Part shown: in pieces, positions 8,863 through 17,149 of the stretch
Layout: each line of letters starts with the position of its first letter
How positions within the stretch are numbered: the stretch's first letter is position 1
Assembly (NCBI RefSeq): GCF_019795295.1
Contig: NZ_JAIMCG010000010.1
Location: 1-64,000 of the forward strand
Length of the DNA stretch: 64,000 bases
Source of the DNA: Cupriavidus sp. AU9028
GTDB taxonomy: Bacteria > Pseudomonadota > Gammaproteobacteria > Burkholderiales > Burkholderiaceae
Reading direction: 5' to 3'
Notes under the pieces: generated by a model
The model's database searches: none
The model's input: the letters and a program-made list of their open reading frames with translations, nothing else
What the model was told of the DNA's origin: nothing
Translations under genes and position numbers: made by a program

Positions 8863-8984
8863 CTCCCCTCGCCCGCTTGCGGAAGAGGGGCCGGGGGAGA
8901 GGGCATGCGGCGGCGGCCATGCCACCGTGGCCGAGAAAGACCAACCCCTCTCCCCGGCCCTCTCCCCTTGAAGGGGAGAGGGAG
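8863..8984. repeat. Pair of REP-like palindromic GC-rich repeats
   Basis: Unit A (8863-8903) and unit B (8945-8984) are approximate reverse complements built on a CCCCTCTCCCC/GGGGAGAGGGG core. Unit B alone holds 12-base perfect inverted arms at 8958-8982 around one central base. The pair lies between the AraC stop codon and the Bug receptor start, on a gene-free stretch (8786-9129) with nothing else recognisable. It resembles the short interspersed palindromes seen in many proteobacterial genomes. A hairpin here could end the AraC transcript. Confidence 0.6.
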
Positions 8985-9129
8985 AAAACCAGACGGCACC
9001 GACGCTCGGTGTCGCGACCGACACGCCCGTATCGGTCAAGCCATGGACACCACTCTACGCAGCCGACTTCCCGAGGCGTTAGGACAGATCAGAGGCTGAA
9101 TTGGACTTTTTCGCAGACCGCGCCGCGTG

Positions 9130-10050
9130 TCATTCCAGCGGGCGGCAGTGCTGGCGGCGGAAGTCGCCCGGCGTGAGGCCGGTCTGCTTCTTGAAGAATC
9201 GCGCGAAGTAGGCGGGATCGTCGATGTTCAGGCGGTACGCGATCTCGCCAATCCCCAGTTCGGTATTGCTGAGCCAGCGCTTGGCTTCGAGCACCACGCG
9301 TTCCTGCACCACCTGGCTCGCGGTACGGCCCATCGCGCGCTTGACCGCGTCATTGAGTTGTCGCTCGCTCACGCACAGTGCCTCGGCGTACTGGCCCACC
9401 GTCTCGAAGCGCAGGTAGTGGCTGTCCACCAGCATGAAGAACCGCCGGGCCAGCGTCTGATGGGGACCGGCGCCCCCGGACGGCTCCCGGTCCGGGCAAA
9501 GCCGTCCCAGGCGCGTCAACAGGATCAGCAGGCAGGCCTGCACCACATCCCGATACCCGGGCTGGCGATCCCGCACCTCGCGCTCCATTTCGGCGAGCAA
9601 CGGCAGCATGTCATCATGCCGATCCTGGGACAGATAGAGACAGCTGTTGCCACGCATCGGATCGTAGAACGGCACGCGGGCAACGTCGTCGGCGCGCGGG
9701 AACATGCGCGCGAAGAAGTCGGTGCTGAAGTTGAGCACATAGCCGTGCGGCTTGACCGACGAGGTCCAGGCATGGACCTGGCCCGGCGACAGGAAGAACA
9801 CCGAATGGTCGCGCACCTCCAGATGCGCGAAGTCCAGCATATGCGTGCCGCTGGCCCGGGTCATCCACAGCAGGTGGTAGTAGTTGTGTCGATGGAGGAA
9901 ACCGCGCGGGATGTCGTCGCGGTCTTCCAGCCGCACCAGATCGAAGAAAAACGACCCCTCGCCCGCGAAATCCGACGTCTCGAAGACGGGGAATTCACCG
10001 GAGCGGATGGAGGAGGGGGCGTCGGACAAGGGCAATATTCGCTGCGCCAA
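9130..10050 (-). CDS. AraC-family transcriptional regulator
   Basis: The 306-residue protein has an N-terminal cupin-like ligand domain (HRHNYYHLLWMTRASGTHML, VFFLSPGQVHAW) and a C-terminal double HTH. The second helix pair is recognisable in ELGIGEIAYRLNIDDPAYFARFFKKQTGLTPGDFR. It is expected to activate genes in response to a small effector. Its position upstream of the Bug receptor/NIPSNAP pair, on the same strand, suggests local control of those genes. The ATG at 10050 faces the AbrB-type gene across a 145-base divergent region. Confidence 0.88.
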   Translation of the reverse strand: MAQRILPLSDAPSSIRSGEFPVFETSDFAGEGSFFFDLVRLEDRDDIPRGFLHRHNYYHLLWMTRASGTHMLDFAHLEVRDHSVFFLSPGQVHAWTSSVKPHGYVLNFSTDFFARMFPRADDVARVPFYDPMRGNSCLYLSQDRHDDMLPLLAEMEREVRDRQPGYRDVVQACLLILLTRLGRLCPDREPSGGAGPHQTLARRFFMLVDSHYLRFETVGQYAEALCVSERQLNDAVKRAMGRTASQVVQERVVLEAKRWLSNTELGIGEIAYRLNIDDPAYFARFFKKQTGLTPGDFRRQHCRPLE

Positions 10051-10195
10051 GGGTGGCCGACGTCATGCTATGCCAAATCGAGGGGCCGTTGACTCCGGCA
10101 TTCCCCTGATATTCCTCCAGGCTCCGATCGCGCGGACGACGCCCGTCCCTTATGCTCGCGCATATCGTCAGCAATGCCAATACAAGGGTGCAGCC

Positions 10196-10426
10196 ATGCG
10201 GGTAAGGGTAGAGAAATGGGGTGACAGCCTTGCGGTTCGCCTGCCGGAGGATGTCGTGGCGGCGTTCGGCCTCAAGGAGGGCGACGACGTTGACGTTCGC
10301 ATGGACGGCTCCGGCGGGCTGGTCGTCAGCAGAGCCTCGGGCGCGAGCGGCTGCGTAGCGCGACTTCGCCGCTATCGAGGGCGTCTTCCCGCCCACTACA
10401 AGTTCGACCGGCGCGAGCTTGAATAG
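10196..10426 (+). CDS. AbrB/MazE-type antitoxin-like protein without a partner toxin
   Basis: The 76-residue protein begins MRVRVEKWGDSLAVRLPEDV and continues AFGLKEGDDVDVRMDGSGGLVVSR, the swapped-hairpin AbrB DNA-binding fold of MazE-type antitoxins. The C-terminal tail (RLRRYRGRLPAHYKFDRREL) is the sort of segment that wraps a toxin. No PemK, MazF or PIN toxin follows; the next gene is a convergent gamma-glutamyltransferase. It is either an orphan antitoxin or a stand-alone regulator. Confidence 0.75.
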   Translation: MRVRVEKWGDSLAVRLPEDVVAAFGLKEGDDVDVRMDGSGGLVVSRASGASGCVARLRRYRGRLPAHYKFDRRELE

Positions 10427-10492
10427 ACGTGTCGATGCGGGGATTGCCCCTTCCGCCGGATGCACGACGAAGGGGCAGGGCAAAGGGGAACC

Positions 10493-12112
10493 TCAACCCA
10501 CCACCGTCTCCAGCGCAACCCCATCCCGCCCGGGATCGGCGCCGCCCTGCAGCTGACCGCCGGCCATGCGAATCGCATGCACCCAGGCAATGGTGTAGTT
10601 GTACGGGTTGCGGATCACCTCGTACCCCCGCGCTTCCAGTTCGCGCGTCAGATAGCGCGGAATGCGGTTGCTCACGTCGATGGCATTGCTGGTCGACGAG
10701 AAGCGTGGGGCCGATACCGCCTCCTGCATCGTCATGCCGAAATCCACGACGTTGAGGATGGCCTGCAGCACGCCCATCGCGATCTGCGTGCCACCCGGCG
10801 CGCCGAGCACGATTTCGGGCTCGTCGCCGCGGAACACGATGGTCGGGCACGATGAGGTGAAGCGCCGCTTGCCGGGCGCAATGCTGCCCGCGCGCCCCGG
10901 ACGGGGATCGAACACGCCCATGCAGCCGTTGTACAGGAAGCCGAGCCCGGGCGTGATCACGCCGGACGGCATCGCCAGCGAATGGGTCATCGACACGCAG
11001 TTGCCGTCGCCATCGACCACCGACAGGTGGGTCGTGTCCTTCGGCACCGCGTGGCCCGGGTTGACGCGGGTGATGTCCACCTTCTCCCCGGCGCGGATGC
11101 GCTCGACCGCTTCGCGGGCGTAACCCTTGTCCATCAGCTTCTGCAGCGGTACCTCGACAAACGCGGGGTCGCCGACGTGCAGGTCCTTGTCCCGGGTGGC
11201 GTGCTTCATCGCCTCGCACACCACGCGCAGGTACTCGGGGGTGTTGTGGCCAATGCCGGCCAGGTCGAACTGCTCCAGGATGTTCAGCATCTGGATCAGC
11301 ATCACGCCGCCGCCCGGCGGACGGTTGGTGGTGATGCGGCGATCGCGGTAGGTGCCGGTCAGCGGCGTGGTGCGCTCGACCCGGTAGTTGGCCAGGTCCT
11401 CGCGGGACAGCAGCGCACCGTGCGCCTCCAGGTCTCGCACCATCCGGTCGGCCATCTCGTGCAGGTAGAAGGCATCGGCGCCTCCGCGCGCGATCTGCTC
11501 CAGCGCGTCGGCGAAGTCCGGGTTCTGCAGCGGCGTGCCGATGGTCTTCGGCGAGCCGTCCGCACGGCAATAGAGCCGGCGGCCATCCTCGCTGAAGGCC
11601 AGGCGCTCGCGATTGCTGGCGCGGCCCAGGGTCGCCTCGTCGATCCAGAACGAATACATGCCCGGCCGCACGAACCAGCCCTCGCGCGCCCAGCGAATCG
11701 CCGGTGCGATGACCTCCTGCCACGGCAGACGGCCATAGTCGCGATGGATCGCTTCCAGTCCGCGCAAGGTGCCGGGCGTGGCGATGGACTGGTAGCCGAT
11801 ATCGTTGAGTTGGTCGCGGATGAAGAAGCCGAAGCCGTCGCGCGCCTCGCCCTCCAGCTTGTCGGCCCACATGTCGGCGGTGGCGCGCGCCGGTGCCGTG
11901 GCATGGAAGTCGATGTACTCGTGCGCCTGGTGCGACGGCATATAGACCGCCGCCGTGCCGAATCCGGCGATGCCGCACATCAGCGGATCGACCACCGTCT
12001 GCGCGAAGGCGCAGGCCACTGCCGCGTCGGCGGCATTGCCGCCCGCGCGCAGGATTTCGATGCCGGCCTCGGCCGCTTCCGGCTGCGGGCAGACCACCAT
12101 GCCTTTTTTCAT
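10493..12112 (-). CDS. Gamma-glutamyltransferase family protein (cytoplasmic type)
   Basis: The 539-residue protein is a full-length Ntn-hydrolase of the gamma-glutamyltranspeptidase family. It shows the N-terminal GGNAADAAVA and CGIAGFG segments, the processing site with nucleophile Thr360 (PKDTTHLSVVDGDGN), NRPPGGG, and the C-terminal GAPGGTQI oxyanion loop. Autocleavage before Thr360 would give two subunits. It lacks a signal peptide, unlike the periplasmic E. coli enzyme, so a catabolic role inside the cell is likely. I chose the ATG at 12112 because AGGA lies just upstream; one at 12127 is also possible. It follows a Bug receptor gene by 29 bases, suggesting that the receptor binds a gamma-glutamyl-type or related compound. 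Confidence 0.9.
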   Translation of the reverse strand: MKKGMVVCPQPEAAEAGIEILRAGGNAADAAVACAFAQTVVDPLMCGIAGFGTAAVYMPSHQAHEYIDFHATAPARATADMWADKLEGEARDGFGFFIRDQLNDIGYQSIATPGTLRGLEAIHRDYGRLPWQEVIAPAIRWAREGWFVRPGMYSFWIDEATLGRASNRERLAFSEDGRRLYCRADGSPKTIGTPLQNPDFADALEQIARGGADAFYLHEMADRMVRDLEAHGALLSREDLANYRVERTTPLTGTYRDRRITTNRPPGGGVMLIQMLNILEQFDLAGIGHNTPEYLRVVCEAMKHATRDKDLHVGDPAFVEVPLQKLMDKGYAREAVERIRAGEKVDITRVNPGHAVPKDTTHLSVVDGDGNCVSMTHSLAMPSGVITPGLGFLYNGCMGVFDPRPGRAGSIAPGKRRFTSSCPTIVFRGDEPEIVLGAPGGTQIAMGVLQAILNVVDFGMTMQEAVSAPRFSSTSNAIDVSNRIPRYLTRELEARGYEVIRNPYNYTIAWVHAIRMAGGQLQGGADPGRDGVALETVVG

Positions 12113-12141
12113 GAAGATTCCTGTCATGGGTCGGTGGGCGC

Positions 12142-13131
12142 TTAGCGGGCGCGCAGGTCCAAGTCGCCGATCGCGTTCTTCCACTTGACCGTGTCGTTCA
12201 CGGTCAGCTCCATCAGCCGATTGCTCGGGCCGGGCATCGGCGTGATCTGCATCGAGCGCATCTTCTCGACCACGGCCGGGTTGGCCAGGAACTTCTGCGT
12301 GGCGGCATGCAGCGCCTTGACCGACCCGGCCGGCGTGCCGGCCTTGGCCGCGATGCCGGACCAGCCGATGTCCTCGAAGCCGGTCAGGCCGACTTCCGGC
12401 GCGGCCGGCACGTCCGGCAGGTCGGGCACGCGCTTGCCGGCGAAGACCACCAGCGGCACCAGCTTGCCGGCCTGGATCTGCGGCAGCGCGGTGCTCAGCA
12501 CCGGCGCCATGATCTGGGTCTGGCCCGACACCGTGGCGACCACGCCGTCCGGCTCACCCTTGTACGGCACGTGGGTCACCTTGAAGTCGCGCTGCTTGAA
12601 GAGCATCTCGCCGACCAGGTGCGTGGAGTTGCCCAGGCCCGACGAGGCGAAATTGATCGAGCCGGGTTTGGCGCGCGCGGCGTCGATCAGGTTGTCCAGC
12701 GTACGCAAGCCGGTTTGCGGGTTCGCCACCAGCACGAACGGGACGTTGGTCAGCGTCGCCACCGGCACGAAATCCTTCTCCGGCGAGTAGGCCAGCGGGG
12801 CATAGGCAAACTTGTTCAGCACCATCTGCGACACGCCGGCCAGGAACAGCGTGCAGCCATCCGCGGGCTGGGACAGCACGCTCTTGGCCGCGATGATGCC
12901 GCCCGCGCCCGGCTTGTTCTCCACCATCACCGTGGTGCCCAGCTCCCTGCTGGCGTGTTCCGCCCACATGCGGGCGATGGTATCGGTGCTGCCGCCCGCC
13001 TGCTGCGATACCACGAGCCGGATCGGACGTCCGCCCGACCCGGGTTCGGCACAGGCCGCGGCCACGTTGAAGGAAACGAGGGCGGTGGCGGCAACGGCGG
13101 CCAGTTGCTTCAGGGCTGAAAAGTTCTTCAT
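12142..13131 (-). CDS. Bug/TctC-family tricarboxylate transporter substrate-binding protein
   Basis: The 329-residue periplasmic receptor has a signal peptide (LAAVAATALVSFNVAAACA), GGRPIRLVVSQQAGGSTDT, VENKPGAGGIIAAK and HVPYKGEPDGVVATVSG. It is upstream of and cotranscribed with the gamma-glutamyltransferase and divergent from a LysR gene. A perfect inverted repeat lies in the 139-base divergent region. The ligand is unknown, and no TctAB genes are nearby. Confidence 0.9.
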   Translation of the reverse strand: MKNFSALKQLAAVAATALVSFNVAAACAEPGSGGRPIRLVVSQQAGGSTDTIARMWAEHASRELGTTVMVENKPGAGGIIAAKSVLSQPADGCTLFLAGVSQMVLNKFAYAPLAYSPEKDFVPVATLTNVPFVLVANPQTGLRTLDNLIDAARAKPGSINFASSGLGNSTHLVGEMLFKQRDFKVTHVPYKGEPDGVVATVSGQTQIMAPVLSTALPQIQAGKLVPLVVFAGKRVPDLPDVPAAPEVGLTGFEDIGWSGIAAKAGTPAGSVKALHAATQKFLANPAVVEKMRSMQITPMPGPSNRLMELTVNDTVKWKNAIGDLDLRAR

Positions 13132-13225
13132 AGGTCGGCAGCGGAGAAGATCCACGGAGATGAGAAAAGATCGGAAAAACCCGTCGAGCGACGCCAGGTT
13201 TTCCGCATTATTTCCCCGTCGTGCC

Positions 13226-13250
13226 ATCGCAACCAGTGAATTGTTGCGAT
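13226..13250. promoter_or_regulatory. Perfect 8-base inverted repeat in the LysR/Bug divergent promoter
   Basis: ATCGCAAC (13226-13233), nine bases, GTTGCGAT (13243-13250). The site is 21 bases upstream of the LysR start codon. Its size and position are those of a LysR-type box that serves both autoregulation and activation of the divergent Bug/gamma-glutamyltransferase operon. Confidence 0.6.
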
Positions 13251-13270
13251 ACTTCCATTAGTATTTGCTC

Positions 13271-14254
13271 ATGACTACGGCAATGGAAAGTGTCGCCTGG
13301 GCGCGCCGGTTGCGCATGCGGCATCTCGAATCGTTCCTGATCCTCGTTGACGCCGGCACGCTGTCGGCCGCCGCGGAGCGGCTGCACATGACACAGTCCG
13401 CCGTTTCCCACTGGCTCAGCGAGATGGAAGCGCAGACCGGAGCGCGGCTGGTCGTGCGAGGCCGCCGGCTGCAATTGACCCCGGCTGGCGAGGCGGTGCG
13501 CAAACTGGCGGTGCGCGTGCTCGGCGAGATCTCCCGCGCGCATCAGGAACTCGGCTCGATCGCGCGCGGCGCGGTGGCGCGGCTGCATATCGGCAGCGTC
13601 TTCGCCGGCGTCGCGCATCTGATCCCGCAGGCCATCATTGCCTTCCAGCAGCGCGAGCCGGATGTGTCGATCCAGGTCACCGAAGGCGTCTTCAATACCC
13701 TGCTGGAGCGGCTGGAGCGGCGCGATTTCGATCTGATCGTCGGCTCCATGGACGCCCGGGCCTATGGACCGCATCTGGCCAACGAGCTGCTGTTCGAGGA
13801 CGCCATCGGCATCGTGGTGGGCCGGCACCATCCCCTTGCCGAGGTCGCGCAGCCGAAATGGACGGACCTGCTGGCCTACCCGTGGGTCATGCCGCCGCGC
13901 GAGACGCTGATGCGCACACGGCTCGATACCGTGCTGCTGGAGCGCGGCGCGGCGGGACTGCAGCCGCGCGTGGAAACCGGGTCGGTGCTGACCATCGAAG
14001 CGATGGTGCGGCACACCGACCATATCGGCGTCTGTTCGGCCGCGATGGCGCGGCATCTGGATTCGCTCGGCCTGGTGCGGGCCTTGCCGATCGCCGACGC
14101 GGAGCCGTTCGGGCCGGTCGGCGCGGTCTGGCGGCAGGGCGGGGCGGACGAGGTGGTGCACCGCTTCGTGCAGTGCCTGCGCGAAGCGGCGGCGCGGATC
14201 AGCCAGACTGCTTGCCTGCCTTCCGACGGCCGAGGCCGCGGTACCCCACGGTGA
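13271..14254 (+). CDS. LysR-family transcriptional regulator
   Basis: The 327-residue protein has the N-terminal winged HTH (LRMRHLESFLILVDAGTLSAAAERLHMTQSAVSHWLSEME, split here as typical helix 2-3) and a periplasmic-binding-like effector domain. It is divergent from the Bug/gamma-glutamyltransferase operon and probably controls it. A TTG six bases upstream could serve as an alternative start, but the ATG at 13271 is preferred. The promoter region carries a perfect inverted repeat directly upstream. Confidence 0.9.
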   Translation: MTTAMESVAWARRLRMRHLESFLILVDAGTLSAAAERLHMTQSAVSHWLSEMEAQTGARLVVRGRRLQLTPAGEAVRKLAVRVLGEISRAHQELGSIARGAVARLHIGSVFAGVAHLIPQAIIAFQQREPDVSIQVTEGVFNTLLERLERRDFDLIVGSMDARAYGPHLANELLFEDAIGIVVGRHHPLAEVAQPKWTDLLAYPWVMPPRETLMRTRLDTVLLERGAAGLQPRVETGSVLTIEAMVRHTDHIGVCSAAMARHLDSLGLVRALPIADAEPFGPVGAVWRQGGADEVVHRFVQCLREAAARISQTACLPSDGRGRGTPR

Positions 14255-14311
14255 CGCGCTCCCTTCCGGAGTTGGGGGTGCGCGTCAGGCGCAGACACCG
14301 CGGAGTTCCGT

Positions 14312-15388
14312 TCAGAACGTATGCTTGACGCCCAGCACCACACCGGTCTGGTCGACGCCCGGTGCAACGCTTCCGCCGTTTGCCACGCCGAGGGTCGACC
14401 CTCCCTTGTTGTCCATATATGCCGCGTTCAGGTACAGCTCCGTCCGCTTGGACAAGGTGTACCACAGCGCCGCCGCATAGCTCGTCGCATCGTCGGCGGA
14501 ATCGCGGCGGTCGGCGCGATAGACGCCCGCGCGCAATGACAGGGCTGGTGTCACCGCGTACGCGCCGCCGAGCCAATACAAGTGCGCGCGCAATGAAGGG
14601 CTGGCAATGGTGCCTTGCAGGTAGCGATACCCTGCCATCGCGGAGAACGGGCCATCGGTCCACAGCAGGGCGCCCGCATAGCGGCGCTCGGTATTCCCCT
14701 GGGTGACCGCAGCCGTGCCGCGCCGCTGATCGAAGCCGAGGATGATGCCGAGCTTGCCCAGAGTGTAGGAGGCGCCCGCGCCGATCTCCTGACCGATGCG
14801 GTAGTTGCCGGGCACCTCGCCGCCATTGGCGACGTTGCCGTCGTAGCCTGCGCTGTAGAGCGCCGTCACGGTCAAATCGCCAAAGTCGGCGCTGTACTTG
14901 ATGGCATTGTCCGCGCGGTTGGCGAATTGGCCGTCCTGCGCAAGCACGCCATAGCTGGCATAGCGCAACGGATCCGCCGGCACGAACAGCTCGTACAGCG
15001 TATTGATCTGCCGGCCAAGCGTCAGCCGGCCCCAATTGCCCTGGATCCCGAGCCACGCCTGGCGGCCGAACAGCCGGCCACCTTGCCCGGAGGTGCCGGC
15101 GTCGCTATTGAAGCCGCTTTCCAGTGCGAAGATTGCCTTGAGTCCACCGCCCAGGTCTTCGGTGCCGCGCAGCCCCCAGCGCGATCCAGTCACGTTGCCC
15201 GAGGACATCCGGTACAAGGCGCCGGAGCCGTCCGCGCCGGCATGGTTCAGGTATTCGATGCCGGTATCGACCAGCCCGTACAGCGTGACCGACGTCGTTG
15301 CCGGCCCGCGGGCTTGTGCCTGCGCGTCCGCCGCAGGCATGCACGCGAGCACGAGCGCTCCCACGGCAGGCAGGGTTGCCTTCCTCAT
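14312..15388 (-). CDS. General porin (Gram-negative, Burkholderiales type)
   Basis: The 358-residue outer-membrane protein has a signal peptide (LPAVGALVLACMPAADAQAQA) and SSVTLYGLVDTGIEY-like first strand (TTSVTLYGLVDTGIEYL). Mid-sequence landmarks are GSRWGLRGTEDLGGGLKAIF and RQAWLGIQGNWGRLTLGRQ, and it ends in the C-terminal GVKHTF with terminal Phe needed for Bam recognition. It forms a trimeric 16-strand channel for small anions and carboxylates. It lies last, 140 bases after the gamma-carbonic-anhydrase-like gene, in the HMG-CoA lyase operon and may admit that pathway's substrate. A GGAGGAGAC ribosome-binding site precedes the ATG. Confidence 0.92.
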   Translation of the reverse strand: MRKATLPAVGALVLACMPAADAQAQARGPATTSVTLYGLVDTGIEYLNHAGADGSGALYRMSSGNVTGSRWGLRGTEDLGGGLKAIFALESGFNSDAGTSGQGGRLFGRQAWLGIQGNWGRLTLGRQINTLYELFVPADPLRYASYGVLAQDGQFANRADNAIKYSADFGDLTVTALYSAGYDGNVANGGEVPGNYRIGQEIGAGASYTLGKLGIILGFDQRRGTAAVTQGNTERRYAGALLWTDGPFSAMAGYRYLQGTIASPSLRAHLYWLGGAYAVTPALSLRAGVYRADRRDSADDATSYAAALWYTLSKRTELYLNAAYMDNKGGSTLGVANGGSVAPGVDQTGVVLGVKHTF

Positions 15389-15528
15389 GTCTCCTCCTTC
15401 TTGTTGTTGTCATGCTGCGCCGGTCTGCTGTTGCCTATGCCGGCTGGGGTGAGCGCGGCCAGCTGCGGCCGCTACATCGGTACTGGACCCGGGCTGGCCG
15501 CACCGGGCACAGACGTGGCCAGCGCCAG

Positions 15529-16053
15529 TCAATCGACCCGCGCCAGCGATGTGGTGTAAAGCGCGGCTTTGCGGGCGTATTCCTCGGCGTTGGCGCGCAG
15601 GTTATCCACTTCCTCCTGCGTCAGCTCCCGCACCGCCTTTGCCGGCGAACCGAGGATCAGCGAGCGCGGCGGAAACTGCTTGCCCTCGGTAACAAGGGCG
15701 CCGGCGGCCACCAGCGATTCCGCGCCGATCGACGCATTGTTCAGCACCACGGCCTGGATGCCGATCAGCGCGCCGTTGCCCACGGTGCAGCCATGCAGCA
15801 TGGCCTGATGGCCGATGGTGACGCCGGTGCCGATGGTCAGCGGGCTGCCCGGGTCGGTATGCAGCACCGCGCCCTCCTGCACGTTGCTGCCGGCGCCGAT
15901 GCGGATCGGCTCGTTGTCCGCCCGTATCGTCGCGCCCGGCCACACGCTGACCTGCCCGGCCAGTTCTGCGCGGCCGATGATGGTGGCTTCCGGGGCGACA
16001 TAGGCGGTGGCGTCGATCGACGGCGCCATGTCGCCAAGCTTGTAGATGGTCAT
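15529..16053 (-). CDS. Gamma carbonic anhydrase-family protein (left-handed beta-helix)
   Basis: The 174-residue protein is a hexapeptide-repeat trimer of the gamma-CA/PaaY-CaiE group. It starts MTIYKLGDMAPSIDATAYVA and contains the usual metal-ligand histidines in VLHTDPG, TIGHQAMLHGC. The family includes carbonic anhydrases and CoA-linked thioesterase-like accessory proteins such as PaaY. Its place behind the CoA-transferase and HMG-CoA lyase genes favours an accessory role in CoA-ester metabolism. It starts 27 bases after the Bug receptor stop codon. Confidence 0.85.
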   Translation of the reverse strand: MTIYKLGDMAPSIDATAYVAPEATIIGRAELAGQVSVWPGATIRADNEPIRIGAGSNVQEGAVLHTDPGSPLTIGTGVTIGHQAMLHGCTVGNGALIGIQAVVLNNASIGAESLVAAGALVTEGKQFPPRSLILGSPAKAVRELTQEEVDNLRANAEEYARKAALYTTSLARVD

Positions 16054-16080
16054 GATTGCGGGTTGCGTTGGCGTGGGGGA

Positions 16081-17103
16081 TTACTCGACCTTGACGTTGG
16101 CCTTCTTGACCAGGCCCGCGTAGCGCTCGGCCTCGCTGCGGAAGAACTTCGCCGCTTCCTCGGACGTCGTGGGCTTGATCACGGTTGCCTGCTTGCGCAA
16201 TGCCTCGACCACCTCCGGCGTGGTAAAGGCCGCGGCGAATGCATCGTGCAGCCGCTTGACTTCGGCGGGCTTCATCCTCGCCGGGCCGATCAGGGCGAAC
16301 CAGCCTTCCGCGTGATAGTTGGGCAGGCCCTGTTCGGCAATGGTGGGGACGTCCGGCGCCAGCGGCGAGCGCTCGCTGCCGCAAAGCCCGACTGCACGCA
16401 GCGCGCCGGACTTCAGGTGCGGCAACGCGGCGTTGAGCGCCACCACGCCCATCTCCACCTGACTGGCGAGCAGATCGGTGACCATCGGGCCGGTGCCCTT
16501 GTAGGGGATATGACGCGCCTTGACGCCGGCCTCGCTGAGGAACATCTCGCCGGCCAGGTGAATGATCGTGCCATTGCCCGAGGACGCCAGGTTATAGCCA
16601 TCCGGCTTGGCCTTGAGCAGTGCCACCAGTTCCGGAACGCTCTTTGCCGGCACCTTCGGGTTCACCACCAGCACCAGCTGCGTGGCGCCGATCACGCTGA
16701 TGGGTGTGATGTCCTTGATGGCGTCGAACGGCATCGACTTGAACACGCTGGGATTGATCACGTGGTTGTTCGACACCAGCCCGAGCGTCGTGCCGTCCGG
16801 CTGCGCCTTGACCACGGCCGCCGCGCCGGTGATACCGCCCGCGCCCGGCAGGTTCTCGAACACCACCGGTTGCCCCAGGGCCTTGCCGAGCGCCGGGCCA
16901 GCGGTACGGGCGATCGAATCCACGCCGGAACCCGCGCTGATCGGCAGGATCACGCGCAGCGGACGGTCGTTCTGCGCCAGGGCGGGCGATGCGCCAAGCA
17001 TCGTGCCGGCGCCAGCCACCGTCAGCGCGCCGAGGGCACCGACGGCGCCGAGCGTGCGAAGGACGGACCGCCGCGCGGCCCGCTTTGCGGGAAAGGAATG
17101 CAT
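16081..17103 (-). CDS. Bug/TctC-family substrate-binding protein with Tat-like signal
   Basis: The 340-residue receptor has an unusual leader with a twin-arginine motif (AARRSVLRTLGAVGALGAL) and a cleavage site near ALAQNDR, so export may use Tat. The mature part shows DRPLRVILPISAGSGVDS, ENLPGAGGITGAAAV and HIPYKGTGPMVTDLLASQ. It sits between the CoA-transferase gene (46 bases upstream) and the gamma-CA gene. The likely ligand is the dicarboxylic acid degraded by this operon. Confidence 0.9.
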   Translation of the reverse strand: MHSFPAKRAARRSVLRTLGAVGALGALTVAGAGTMLGASPALAQNDRPLRVILPISAGSGVDSIARTAGPALGKALGQPVVFENLPGAGGITGAAAVVKAQPDGTTLGLVSNNHVINPSVFKSMPFDAIKDITPISVIGATQLVLVVNPKVPAKSVPELVALLKAKPDGYNLASSGNGTIIHLAGEMFLSEAGVKARHIPYKGTGPMVTDLLASQVEMGVVALNAALPHLKSGALRAVGLCGSERSPLAPDVPTIAEQGLPNYHAEGWFALIGPARMKPAEVKRLHDAFAAAFTTPEVVEALRKQATVIKPTTSEEAAKFFRSEAERYAGLVKKANVKVE

Positions 17104-17149
17104 GGTTGTCTCCGTCGTGTTCTTGTCGGGTTGAGAGGCGCCGCAGGCG

